64,000 nucleotides of DNA, taken from the NCBI GenBank assembly GCA_024760905.1, contig CM045745.1, positions 4,187,782 to 4,251,781 of the forward strand, given 5' to 3'. Positions 55,140 to 64,000 of this stretch are shown here, piece by piece. The notes below the pieces were generated by a model. The model did no database searches, had not been told where the DNA came from, and was given only the letters and a program-made list of their open reading frames with translations. The translations under genes were made by a program, and so were the position numbers. Numbering within the stretch: the first letter of the stretch is position 1; the number at the start of each line of letters is the position of its first letter. The stretch comes from Plotosus lineatus. Lineage: Eukaryota > Chordata > Actinopteri > Siluriformes > Plotosidae.

Positions 55140-56280
55140 TTTATCATGCCACCCACTGGTCCTGCATCATTCTAAGGTCAGACTGGACCTTTGCCTGTAG
55201 AGTTTTGAATCTTTCATGCTTAGAGACAGAGGATGGATCATTCTGACACTCGATAGGCCTTGTTTTTAGCATGGAGGGCTTCTCTGATCTTGTCATTGTT
55301 TTCGTTAAACCAGTCTTCATGCAGTCTAGTTTTAACTCCAAGCACTTTTTTGCAGTCTCATCCAATGGTATCCTTGAAAGAGGACCAATTTTCAGAGCTG
55401 CTTTTAGAGGTCAGACCATCTTTGTGTTTTCTGTCAAGTGCTTCTTGGAACTTTGCCAGATAGATTGGGTTGTTCAGCCTGGTGACGTTGTAGGAGGCCC
55501 CTGGCAGTGTTGGGTTGGTTTCTGTAAGGCAGAGAGATGTACAGTGAGGTTACAGCCCTGACCAGCCTGTGATCAGTCCAGCATGCACCACCTCTCAAGG
55601 CATGGGTCACTTGGACGTCCCTGATGTCACTTTGGCGTACAATAACAAAGTCAATCATGTGCCAGTGTTTTAGACGTGGGTGCATGATCGACTTTGTTAT
55701 TGTATGCCAAAGTGACATCAGGGACGTCCAAGTGACCCATGATGTCACTTTATCGTACAATAACAAAGTCGATCATGTGCCAGTGTTTAGACATGGGTGC
55801 CTTGTCTGTCATCCTAAACAATATGGTGGGGATACAAAGGCTGTGTTCTGCTTACTTGCGAAGGAGGAGCAGGCCATTTTTATTGATTTTGCCTACACTG
55901 TGTCTGCCCAGAACGACTTTCCAGCTGCTGTGGTCTCTTCCTACTCTAGCATTGAAATCGCCTAGCACAGCAAGTTTGTCACTCTGTGAAGTTGACCTGA
56001 TGACCTCGTCAAAGTGTTCATAGAACTGCTCTTTGTCCTTATCTGGACTGGTGAGCGTAGGAGCATATGCACTGATGAATATCTGCTGCACTCCAGTTCT
56101 CTGTGAAGGTAGTGTAGCCGACTGATGTAATCACCTCATTGGGTGTACTCTTCCAGAGCCATGTTTTACAGAAACGCAGCATGGAGCAGTCCTGTGGATC
56201 CCTCTGCATTGCTATCTGAGCATGAAGCTCATCCATCTTGTTTCGCAGAAACTGAACACGCTCATGCTGACTCAAACACT
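55140..56280 (-). mobile_element. LINE endonuclease and linker remnant
   Basis: Minus strand from 56275: ERVQFLRNKMDELHAQIAMQ; WSAADIHQ; IFISAYAPTLTSPDKDKEQF and LAVLGDFNARVGRDHSSW (55852-56091, endonuclease Asp-Asn motif); IDFVIVRQSDIRDVQVTHAL and DHRLVRAVTS; linker HEDWFNENNDKIREALHAKN (about 55300). It converges on the RT piece at 54860-55080. Same family as 20900-22620. Confidence 0.75.
55601..55800. repeat. triplicated 60-bp block, two inverted and one direct
   Basis: 55601-55659 and 55683-55741 are reverse complements over 59 bases with 2 mismatches. 55742-55800 repeats 55623-55684 in direct orientation. All copies come from the LINE endonuclease segment IDFVIVRQSDIRDVQVTH. Confidence 0.92.
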
Positions 56281-56351
56281 CAGAAGTGTAAAAATGATGT
56301 ATTTAAGTCACTTTGCATAAGGGTGTCTGCAAAATGCCATAAATGTAAATA

Positions 56352-56572
56352 CAGCTAGTCCATACATAATGACGGGGTTATATTCTGTCGATCCCGTCAT
56401 TAAGCGATTCCATCGTTAAATGAACCCCGCTTTAGTAGATATTTTGCTTGGTTTGTATTTGTACAGGATGCTACTGTATTGTATATACTTATAGACCATT
56501 GAATGTGAGAAGCCATAACTGCGAGCAATCGCTTGAACTCTTACCTAGCAGCGTGGTCGACTTCCGACCAAG

Positions 56573-56633
<61 letters not shown>

Positions 56634-56825
56634 TAGGGAGGTGGGATGGGAGATGCTGCCGACACTGGGTATACGCGAACATACGCACTCACTCACAACT
56701 CAGCTGCTTTGTTTCTGCTGTGACTTGTTAACAGTAAAAGTATACTTTTGATAATTTGACAATTTTTAACAGGCCATTGTAACTCCGAAACGTTGTTAAC
56801 CGAGTTTGTTGTTAAATGAGGACAA
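56352..56825. mobile_element. Tigger/Golem-like MITE (family 6)
   Basis: CAGCTAGTCCATACATAATG, then CGTCATTAAGCGATTCCATC at left; GTTGTTAACCGAGTTTGTTG and TAAATGAGGAC near the right. Contains a (TG)n at 56575-56631. The right end is uncertain. Confidence 0.6.
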
Positions 56826-57762
56826 GCTTTTATTACCTGACATTTTCTTTCCAGAAATACTGAGTACAACTGAATTATTTCATCCTTCTTTTTCTGACTG
56901 CATCAAAGAATCAAAAACCTGGTTCTAACTCAACTTTCTTTACAATTAATTATAATTAATTTTAATTAAACAGTTACAAAACTGAGGTTCTCCTCATCAG
57001 CAAAAATAAATGCAATTCAATTCTTGTATAATAATATATATTGTATAACAATTAATTGTATAACAATTGATAATTAATTGTATAACAATAACTTGTATAA
57101 TAATAATTCAAAACTAATTCGATACTCAGCTTTTCTCTCATAATTGACGACTCCATATTTCCCGTCTCTCAGGTCAAGAGTCTGGGTGTCATCCATGACA
57201 GCACTGTGTCCTTCCTGTCTCAAATGAATCACATAACCTGTTTGCATAATTCTACCTACACAGCATTAATCATCTTTGCCCTTTCCTCACCCCTCACACC
57301 ACTGCTATCCTTGTCCACAGCCTTGTCACCTCATGCCTGGATTATTGAAACTCACTTCTCTTTTGTCTCCCTCAAAAATCTCACCATAAATTTCAACTGC
57401 TCTAGAATTCAGCTGCCCGTATCATCACCAGAACCCCCCCCCCTCTCTCTATCCACCACATCACTTCTGTTTTCGAGCAGCCTCACTGGCTCCTGGTTAA
57501 ATTCTGCATCGAGTTTAAAATCCCCCTGCAAACCTTTAAAGCCATTCATAATCTTGCCCCACCCCATATATGTCTGAACTTCTTCTTGTTCCCAATACCT
57601 CTCGCTCCCTTAGATCTTCCTCCACTATTCGTCTGTCTTTCCATCTCACTACCATGGAGAGCAGAGCATTCAGAAGCTGTGTTCCCTGACTTTGGAACTC
57701 AATACCACATCTTTCCCACACTTTAAATCTGGAATCAAAACCTACCTGTTTCAAATTACTTA

Positions 57763-59077
57763 CAGTTTTGTGCAAACGTTTTTGCTCCCTGACCAATTTC
57801 TGACAGTATTTGCACATTTGTCATGATCATCTATTTCATATCAAGCAAACCTAAATATTATACAAAGATAAAACAGAAGTAAACACAAAATTCAGTGCCA
57901 ATTGCATTTATTGGGGGGGGGGGGGGGCATCTGAGCCTACAAGGGCACGTGTGAATAAGTAATGTCCCCCTCATAAACCTGGTTGAATCACCTTTTGCAG
58001 CAATAACTGCAGTCAAGCATTTGTGATAAGAGGTGATGAGTCTGTGATGGGATTTTGGCCCACTCTTCTCTGCAGAATTGTTTAAGATCAATCAGATTCA
58101 ATGGTTTTTAGGCATGAACAGCCTTTTTGACGTCATGCCACAGCATATCAATAGGGTTCAGGTCGGGAATTTAGATCACTCCAAAACCCTCATTTTGTTC
58201 TTTTTTAGCCATTCAGAAGTGGACTTGCTGGTGTGATTCGGATCATTGTCTTGCTGCAGAACCCAGGTGCGCTTTAGCATGAGGTCTCTAGTGGACAAAC
58301 ATTCTTCACTAGGATTTCTTGGTAGCGAGCAGAATTCATGGTTCCATAATCATGACAAGTCGCCCAGGTCCTGAAGCAGCAAAGCAGGCCCAGATCACCA
58401 CACTTCCACCATGTTTCACTGTTGGTTCTTTTTATCAAATGCAGTGTTGATTTTGCGCCAGAGGTAAAAGGATGCATTTCTCCCAAAAAGTTCAACTTTA
58501 GTTTTGTCAGTCCAGGGGACATTTTCCCAAAAGCGTTTGGGGATGATCAAGATAATTCTTGGCAAAAGTGAGTCGTGCCTTGATATTCTTTTTTGTCACC
58601 AGTGGCTTTCGCCTTGGAACACTTCCATGGATGCCATTTTTGCCTCATGTCCTTCTGATGGTGGAGTCATGAACATTGCCATTAACTGAGGCAAGTGAGG
58701 CTTGTAGTTGTTTAGAAGTAGTTTTTGGATCCTTTGTGACTTCTCTGGTTAGTCTATGCTGTGTTCTTGTGGTAATTTTGGTAGGTCGGCCACTCCTGGG
58801 AAAGGTCACCACTGTGCCATGCCTTCTCCACTTATGGATAATGGCTCTGACAGTGGTCCGCTGGAGTCGCAAATGACTTTGTATCCTTTCCCAGACTGAG
58901 GGGAGGGGGGTTACTTTTTCACAGAGGTTTCTGTAGGTTTGGATAGGATTTTCTCTTGACCAAATAAAATTACAACAGGAAAACTGTAATATTTAAATTT
59001 GTTTGATGATCTGAAAAAGTGTGACAAATGTGCAAAAAATAAAATCAGTAAGGGGGGGACTTTTGCACAGCACTCTG
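57763..59077 (-). mobile_element. Tc1-like transposon, 1.3 kb, inactive
   Basis: Ends CAGTTTTGTGCAAACGTTTT and (complement) CAGAGTGCTGTGCAAAAGTC; TA at left, TT at right. Transposase in minus frames: HTH/linker RLQRTTVRAIIHKWRRHGTV and FPRSGRPTKITTRTQHRLTR (58645-58872); PGVKLNFLGEMHPFTSGA-like text (58274-58522); a C-terminal piece (57858-58091). Stops and frameshifts throughout. A different Tc1 family from 43890-45294. Confidence 0.85.
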
Positions 59078-59170
59078 TTCCACCTGATTTAAAATATCCC
59101 AACTGATTTCATTCTATTTTTTCCATCTTATTTATTTATATATATTCTGTGCTTTAGTTGGTTTTTATAC

Positions 59171-61814
59171 ACTCTCCTATCGCACATCACACTGGACACT
59201 TTTCTCCAACCATTCCAGCCTGCCTGCACATGTTTCTTCACCTCTTTTCCACACTCTCCATTGCTCTGGATTGTTGAGCCTAAGTACTTAAAATCCTCCA
59301 CCTTCGTTATCTCTGCTCCCTGTAACATCACCGTTCCTCCTGGGTCCTTCTCATTCACACACATTTATTCTGATTTTCTGAGGCTAACCTTCATTCCTCT
59401 CCTTTCCAGGGCATACCTCCACCTCTCTAGATTTTCCTGCACTTGTTCTCTGCTCTCACTACAGATCACGATGTCATCTGCAAACATCATAGTCCATGGA
59501 GATTCTTGTCTCACATCGTCTGTCAGCCTGTCCATCACCATAGCAAACAAGAAGGGGCTCAGAGCTGACCCTTGATGCAGTCCCACCTCCACCTTGAATT
59601 CGTCGGTCACACCGACAGCACACCTCACCGCTGTCTTACATCTCTCATACATGTCCTGCACCACTCTAACATACTTCTCTGCCACTCCAGACTTCCTCAT
59701 GCAATACCACAGTTCTTCTCTTGGCACCCTGTCGTATGCTTTTTCCAGATCCACAAAGGCACAATGTAGCTCCCTCTGACCTTCTCTGTACTTCTCTATT
59801 AACATCCTCAAAGCAAACATTGCATCTGTGGTGCTCTTTCTTGGCATGAAACCAAACTGTTGTTCACAAATGCTGACCTCTGCCCTTTGTCTAGCTTCCA
59901 CTAGCTTCCACTAGCATCGTATGGCTGATCAACTTTATCCCTCTGTAGTTGCTGCAACTCTGCACGTCTCCCTTGTTCTTAAAAATGGGCACCAGCACAC
60001 TTCTCCACTCCTCCCGCATCTGCTCACTCTCTAGTACCTTGTTGAATGTTCTTGTCAGAAAATCTACTGCTACCTCTCCTAGACACTTCCATACCTCCAC
60101 AGGTATATCATCAGGACCAACTGCCTTTCCATTCTTCATCCTCTTCAATGCCCTCCTCACTTCACCCTTACTGATCTTTGCTACATCCTGCTCCTCAATG
60201 GTCACCTCTTCTACTCTTTTTCTCTCTCATTTTCCTCATTCATCAGCTCTTCAAAGTACTCTTTCCATCTTCCCAGCACACTTCTGTCATCAGTCAATAC
60301 ATTTCCCTCTCTGTCCTTTATCAATCTAACTTGCTGCACGTCCTTCCCATCTCTATTTCTCTGCTGTGCCAACCTGTATAGATCATTTTCTCCCTCTTTA
60401 CTATCCAACCTATCATACAAGTCATCATACGCCTCTGTTTGGCCTTAGCCACTGCTACTTTCGCTTACGCTGTGTCTCCCTGTACTCCTGTTTACTCTCT
60501 TCGGTCCTCTCAATGTCCCACTTCTTCTTCGCTAACCTCTTCCTTTGTACACACTCCTGCACTTCCTCATTCCACCACCAAGTCTCCTTATCTACTTTCC
60601 TTCCAGAGGACACACCAAGTACTCTCCTACCTGTGTCCCTGATCACATTTGCTGTGGTTGTCCAGTCATTTGGAAGCACTTCCTGGCCACCCAAAGCCTG
60701 TTTCAACTCATCCTTGAAGACAACACGACACTCTTCCTTTTTCAGCTTCCACCACTTTGTCTTCTGCTCTGCCTTTGCCTTTTTCACCTTTCTCACCATC
60801 AGAGTCATCCTGCACACCACCATCCTATGCTGTTTGGCAACACTCTCACCCACTATGACTTTGCAGTCACTGACTTTCTTGAGATGTAGTCTACCTATGT
60901 GCTCCTACCTCCATTTTTATAAGTCACCCTATGCTCCTGTTTCTTCTGGAAGAAAGTATTCACCACAGCCATTTCCATCCTTTTTGCAAAATCTATCAAC
61001 ATCTGTCCTTCTGCGTTCCTGTCCTGAATACCAAACCTGCCCATCACTTCCTCGTCCCCTATGTTGCCTGTACCAACATGTCCATTGAAGTCTGCACCAA
61101 TGACCACTCTTTCACCTCTGGGGGTACTCTGCATCACTTCATCTAAGTCACTCCAGAATCTTTCCTTCTCTTCTAACTCACATCCTGCCTGTGGGGCATA
61201 AGCACTAACAACATTGAGCATTACACCTTCAATTTCTAACTTGAGACTCATCACTCTGTCTGACACTCTTTTCACTTTTAGAACATTCCTGACAAACTCC
61301 TCCTTCAAGATGACTCCTACTCCATTTCTCTTCCCATCCACACCGTGATAAAATAGCTTAAACCCTGCTCCTAAGCTTTTAGCTTTGCTACCTTTACACC
61401 TGGTCTCCTGAACACACAGTATGTCCACCTTCCTCCTCTGCATCATGTCAGCCAGCTCTCTACCTTTTCCTATCATTGTTCCAACATTCAAAGTCCCCAC
61501 TCTCAGTCCTAGACTCGAGCATTTCCTCTTCTCTCTCTGCCTACGGACACGCCTCCCACCTATCCTTCTTCGACCAACAGTAGTCCAATTTCCATCAGCA
61601 CCCTGTTGATTGACAGCACTGATGGCGGTCGTTGTTAACCCGGGCCTCGACCGATCCGGTATGGGGGTAATACTTCTGATTTGCATCATAAATATTTGCC
61701 ATTGGTTTTACGTCGGATGCCCTTCCTGACACAACCCTCTGCATTTCTCTGGGCTTGGGACCGGCATGAGGGGGAGAGACACTGGTTAGTGCCCCCCCAC
61801 CTCATGGCTGCATT
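59171..61814 (-). mobile_element. RTE LINE copy F, 3' end missing
   Basis: Minus strand from 61814: 5'UTR; endonuclease 60895-61689 (VGTLNVGTMIGKGRELADMM, CVQETRCKGSKAKS, SAYAPQAGCELEEKERF, VIGADFNGHVGTGNIGDEEV); frameshift at 60895; linker 60455-60853; RT from 60205 (GKAVGPDDIPVEVWKCLGE), a short deletion near 59910 and the FADDIVICS-containing 178-residue ORF (59365-59901). It stops after KVSSVMCDRRV at 59171, so the last about 450 bp, including the 3' end, is lost. Confidence 0.9.
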
Positions 61815-61855
61815 TGTGGTAAAAAATGCTATACAAATAAAACTGAATTAAATAG

Positions 61856-61902
61856 AATTTTCAGTGGATACCACATAATATACAATTTAAAGATTTTTAT
61901 CA

Positions 61903-61939
<37 letters not shown>

Positions 61940-62059
61940 TGAATCCCTGTTACAGTTGAGGACAAGGAGCCAGGGAATTCCTTGTCCTGCTTGAGAAAAA
62001 AAACGAACAAAAAAAAAAAAGAGACATGATGTAGGATTCAGGTTTTTTAAACATACTAC

Positions 62060-62101
<42 letters not shown>

Positions 62102-62330
62102 GGAAGTATACGTAATATAATTATGCAATACCTAAATTGACCTACGCAGTAGTAGAAGGCTACTGTTGTTAAATTACATCAAGTGGAACCAGTCATTTCA
62201 CCCAAGAATGGATGGTACAATAACCACTTCACATAAAATTTATTATGGTTTGATTTGTTGAAATATATATGACGTTCAATGATATAATGTTTTAGTAAAG
62301 TATGTTTGAATGACTTCAGACTAATCTTTT
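61856..62330. other. simple repeats and unassigned DNA
   Basis: (ATT)n at 61905-61938, an A-run near 62010 and (CA)n at 62060-62095. No gene. Confidence 0.7.
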
Positions 62331-63560
62331 CATCTTCTAGTTTACATTTGTAGATAAAAATTTGGCCAATAAAACAATGAGATCAAACACATCATCTGTA
62401 ACAATATTATCTTTAAGGTCAAACAGTACAAGTTCAGAACTAAGGGACATGTTGTGAAGGTGTGAACAATGTTCACTGAGCCATGACAATAAAGACATCC
62501 CAAACAAATGCACTTCCTGACATTTCCAAAACAAGTGAATTAGAGTGTGTTTTTTCCGAATTACAAAAATTACAAGTATCACCAGAACAGGGTTTGATTT
62601 TGCTTAAATAGTCCTTAGTTGGAATTAGTCTGTGAAGTAGGCGATATGTTGTCTTGAAAGGTTTCAGGTATATTGACTCCCAAGGGAGAACAGTTGTAAA
62701 TTCATCATTCCACCTGATTTGTGACTTTGGAGCAAGACTAGATGAAACAAGGGTACAATAATAGTTGTTTTGAGATACTTTTTAACACTTTGTACAATCC
62801 AATAATACTGTGTAAATGGAATATTCAAATTATAAGTTTTCTCAAACTCACTGAGGGACATGAATTCATTATTACCACTAACAGTATCAAAAACTTGACC
62901 AATGTCTTCTTCTACCCACTTCTTACTATAAAAATAATGTCTACCAACCATGATATTACTATTGTAAAAAAGACTATCAGCTAGGAATTCTTTATAGCAT
63001 GATGGTGAACAGCATAAAAATAACCATAAGATATCAAACAGTCTTTCCAAAAAGCATTATTGACTTTCTTGGCCAGTATTGCTGGAAATAAATCACCAAA
63101 TTTAGCTACATATTGGGTATCAGGATGTTGTAAGAAAAATATTTTAAAAGAAGAAGAAAGTAGAGAACCATTTCCGAATGTCTTTTCCAAAACGAAAGAA
63201 TTCCAAAGTTTTATCAATAAAGGACCATGACACTGAATCAAAGCGTTTTCAAAATCAACAAGAAGAAGCAACCCTGGAATATTTTTACGTTCAGCAAGAC
63301 ATAAAACATCATAAATTGCTCTAATGTTCTTCCTAATATACCTTCCTGTCGTGAAGCCAGTCTAATCTTCATTAATAAGGAGTGGCAAAACCGTTTTAAG
63401 TCTCTCTGTAATAACAGATGACATAAATTTGTAAGAAGTATTTGTGAGCCACTCCACTGAAAGTAGGCTCTTGGGTCCAAAAATGAGATATTTACACAGT
63501 TAGATAGAGGAGGCCCAAAGCTGCAAAATGCAGCAAAAAGTTTGTCAATACCCTGAGAAC
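62331..63560 (-). mobile_element. L1/Tx1-type LINE ORF2 remnant
   Basis: Minus strand from about 63500: SVITERLKTVLPLLINED (across frames), IRAIYDVL-like region, LLLVDFENA and SWSFIDKTLEFF (63170-63290; RT palm). At about 63130 it jumps past the catalytic FADD to the C-terminal region: PDTQYVAKFGDLFPAILAKK; NNAFWKDCL; YFYSKKWVEEDIGQVFDTVS, EFMSLSEFEKTYNLNIPFTQ (62820-62960), TTYRLLHRLIPTKDYL and CNFRNSEKTHSN (about 62530-62640). Layout matches L1/Tx1-group LINEs of fish and invertebrates. Inactive. Confidence 0.75.
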
Positions 63561-64000
63561 TGAGCGAGTTATGCCATTTCTTGTGTCAGCATTCAACTAA
63601 AAATTTCAAAAGACGTTTTAGAGAAAAATGAGCACAAAGATTGCACTTCTTCCAACATCATTAGTCCTCAGCAACCAAACTTTTTATGCACCTCAGCCAT
63701 ATAAACTTTTAGAAAACATGTCTAGGAAGAGTTTTAGGAAAAGATGATAAGAGAAATCAGCCTCATTTTAATCTGACACGCCTTTTTAAACCCATCAGTC
63801 ACCGTGGTAACCCCCCAAAAATGAACAAAAAAAAAAAAACGACTATTTTTTTTCATTTCTGTTTATTCCAATAAGATCAGTATGTATCTTTTTGACCATT
63901 ATATAAAGGTTCAAATGCCTTCAAATGATACGGATTGAAAAAAACTGTCTGGTTCAATCACACTGAAATTAAGAAATATATATATATAGTTATGATAACC
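63561..64000. other. unassigned intron DNA
   Basis: Possibly further decayed LINE upstream of the RT; nothing firm. A short (TA)n at 63976-63988. Confidence 0.4.

Larger units (their letters stand above)
56990..61855 (+). mobile_element. L2-clade LINE 3' part, split by Tc1 and RTE
   Basis: Plus-strand RT thumb/C-terminal text, frameshifted: VKSLGVIHDSTVSF (57175-57215), SPHAWII, AARIITRTP-like region, FKIPLQTFKAIHNLAPPHI-like region (57505-57570), PHFKSGIKTYLFQIT (about 57715-57760). The LINE resumes between the two insertions (59078-59170) and after the RTE with ATGCTATACAAATAAAACTG (61825-61844), the standard L2 3' end. Confidence 0.78.

Noticed and set aside
54860..56280. twin-priming inversion of a LINE
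   Set aside because: Twin priming gives divergent halves; these converge.

Overview
The window is vertebrate nuclear DNA, most likely from a ray-finned fish. The evidence is one split gene with GT-AG introns, no compact ORFs, long (TA)n and (TG)n microsatellites, tRNA-headed SINEs, L2/RTE/CR1/L1-type LINEs, Tc1, Tigger, hAT and ISL2EU-like DNA transposons, and a Ty3/gypsy remnant with the rare Gmr1 domain order. The species cannot be fixed from the sequence alone.

The only host gene I can support is myrip (myosin VIIA and Rab interacting protein; Slac2-c) on the + strand. Three coding exons are visible: 7314-7423 (start codon), 32442-32663 and 53962-54098. They splice in frame (intron phases 2 and 2; the last visible exon ends in phase 1) into 156 codons. 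These hold the N-terminal Rab27-binding domain with a complete eight-cysteine FYVE-like zinc finger and the SLEWFY motif. The two visible introns are about 25.0 kb and 21.3 kb. The next exon lies beyond the window, so 54099-64000 is the 5' part of a third intron and 1-7299 is upstream or first-intron DNA.

Almost everything else is layers of mobile elements. By region: 1-2.8 kb, antisense BovB-like LINE. 2.8-6 kb, Tigger-like and hAT-like MITEs. 9-17 kb, SINEs, a 370-bp internally deleted RTE, an RTE copy fused to a SINE, and a 15-bp minisatellite hit by three transposons. 17.5-20 kb, Gmr1-type retrotransposon and a Tigger piece. 21-23 kb, LINE and nested SINEs. 26.8-29.2 kb, RTE copy. 33.8-38.6 kb, ISL2EU-like transposon split by a near full-length RTE. 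39-43.6 kb, Tigger-like elements. 43.6-51 kb, antisense L2 LINE broken by at least six insertions. 51-57 kb, LINE fragments and MITEs around exon 3. 57-61.9 kb, sense L2 LINE split by Tc1 and RTE. 62.3-63.6 kb, L1/Tx1-type LINE.

The most interesting threads are these. One tRNA-SINE body is joined to two different tails, L2-type and RTE-type. The RTE-type tail is itself a fusion of RTE 5'-UTR and 3'-end sequence, and a free-standing 'mini-RTE' of that kind, with a perfect 13-bp target duplication, lies at 10132-10500. Other threads are the Gmr1 domain order, the ISL2EU-like element with YqaJ-associated and THAP ORFs, and a (TG)n/(CA)n pair that could form a long RNA stem just upstream of myrip exon 2.
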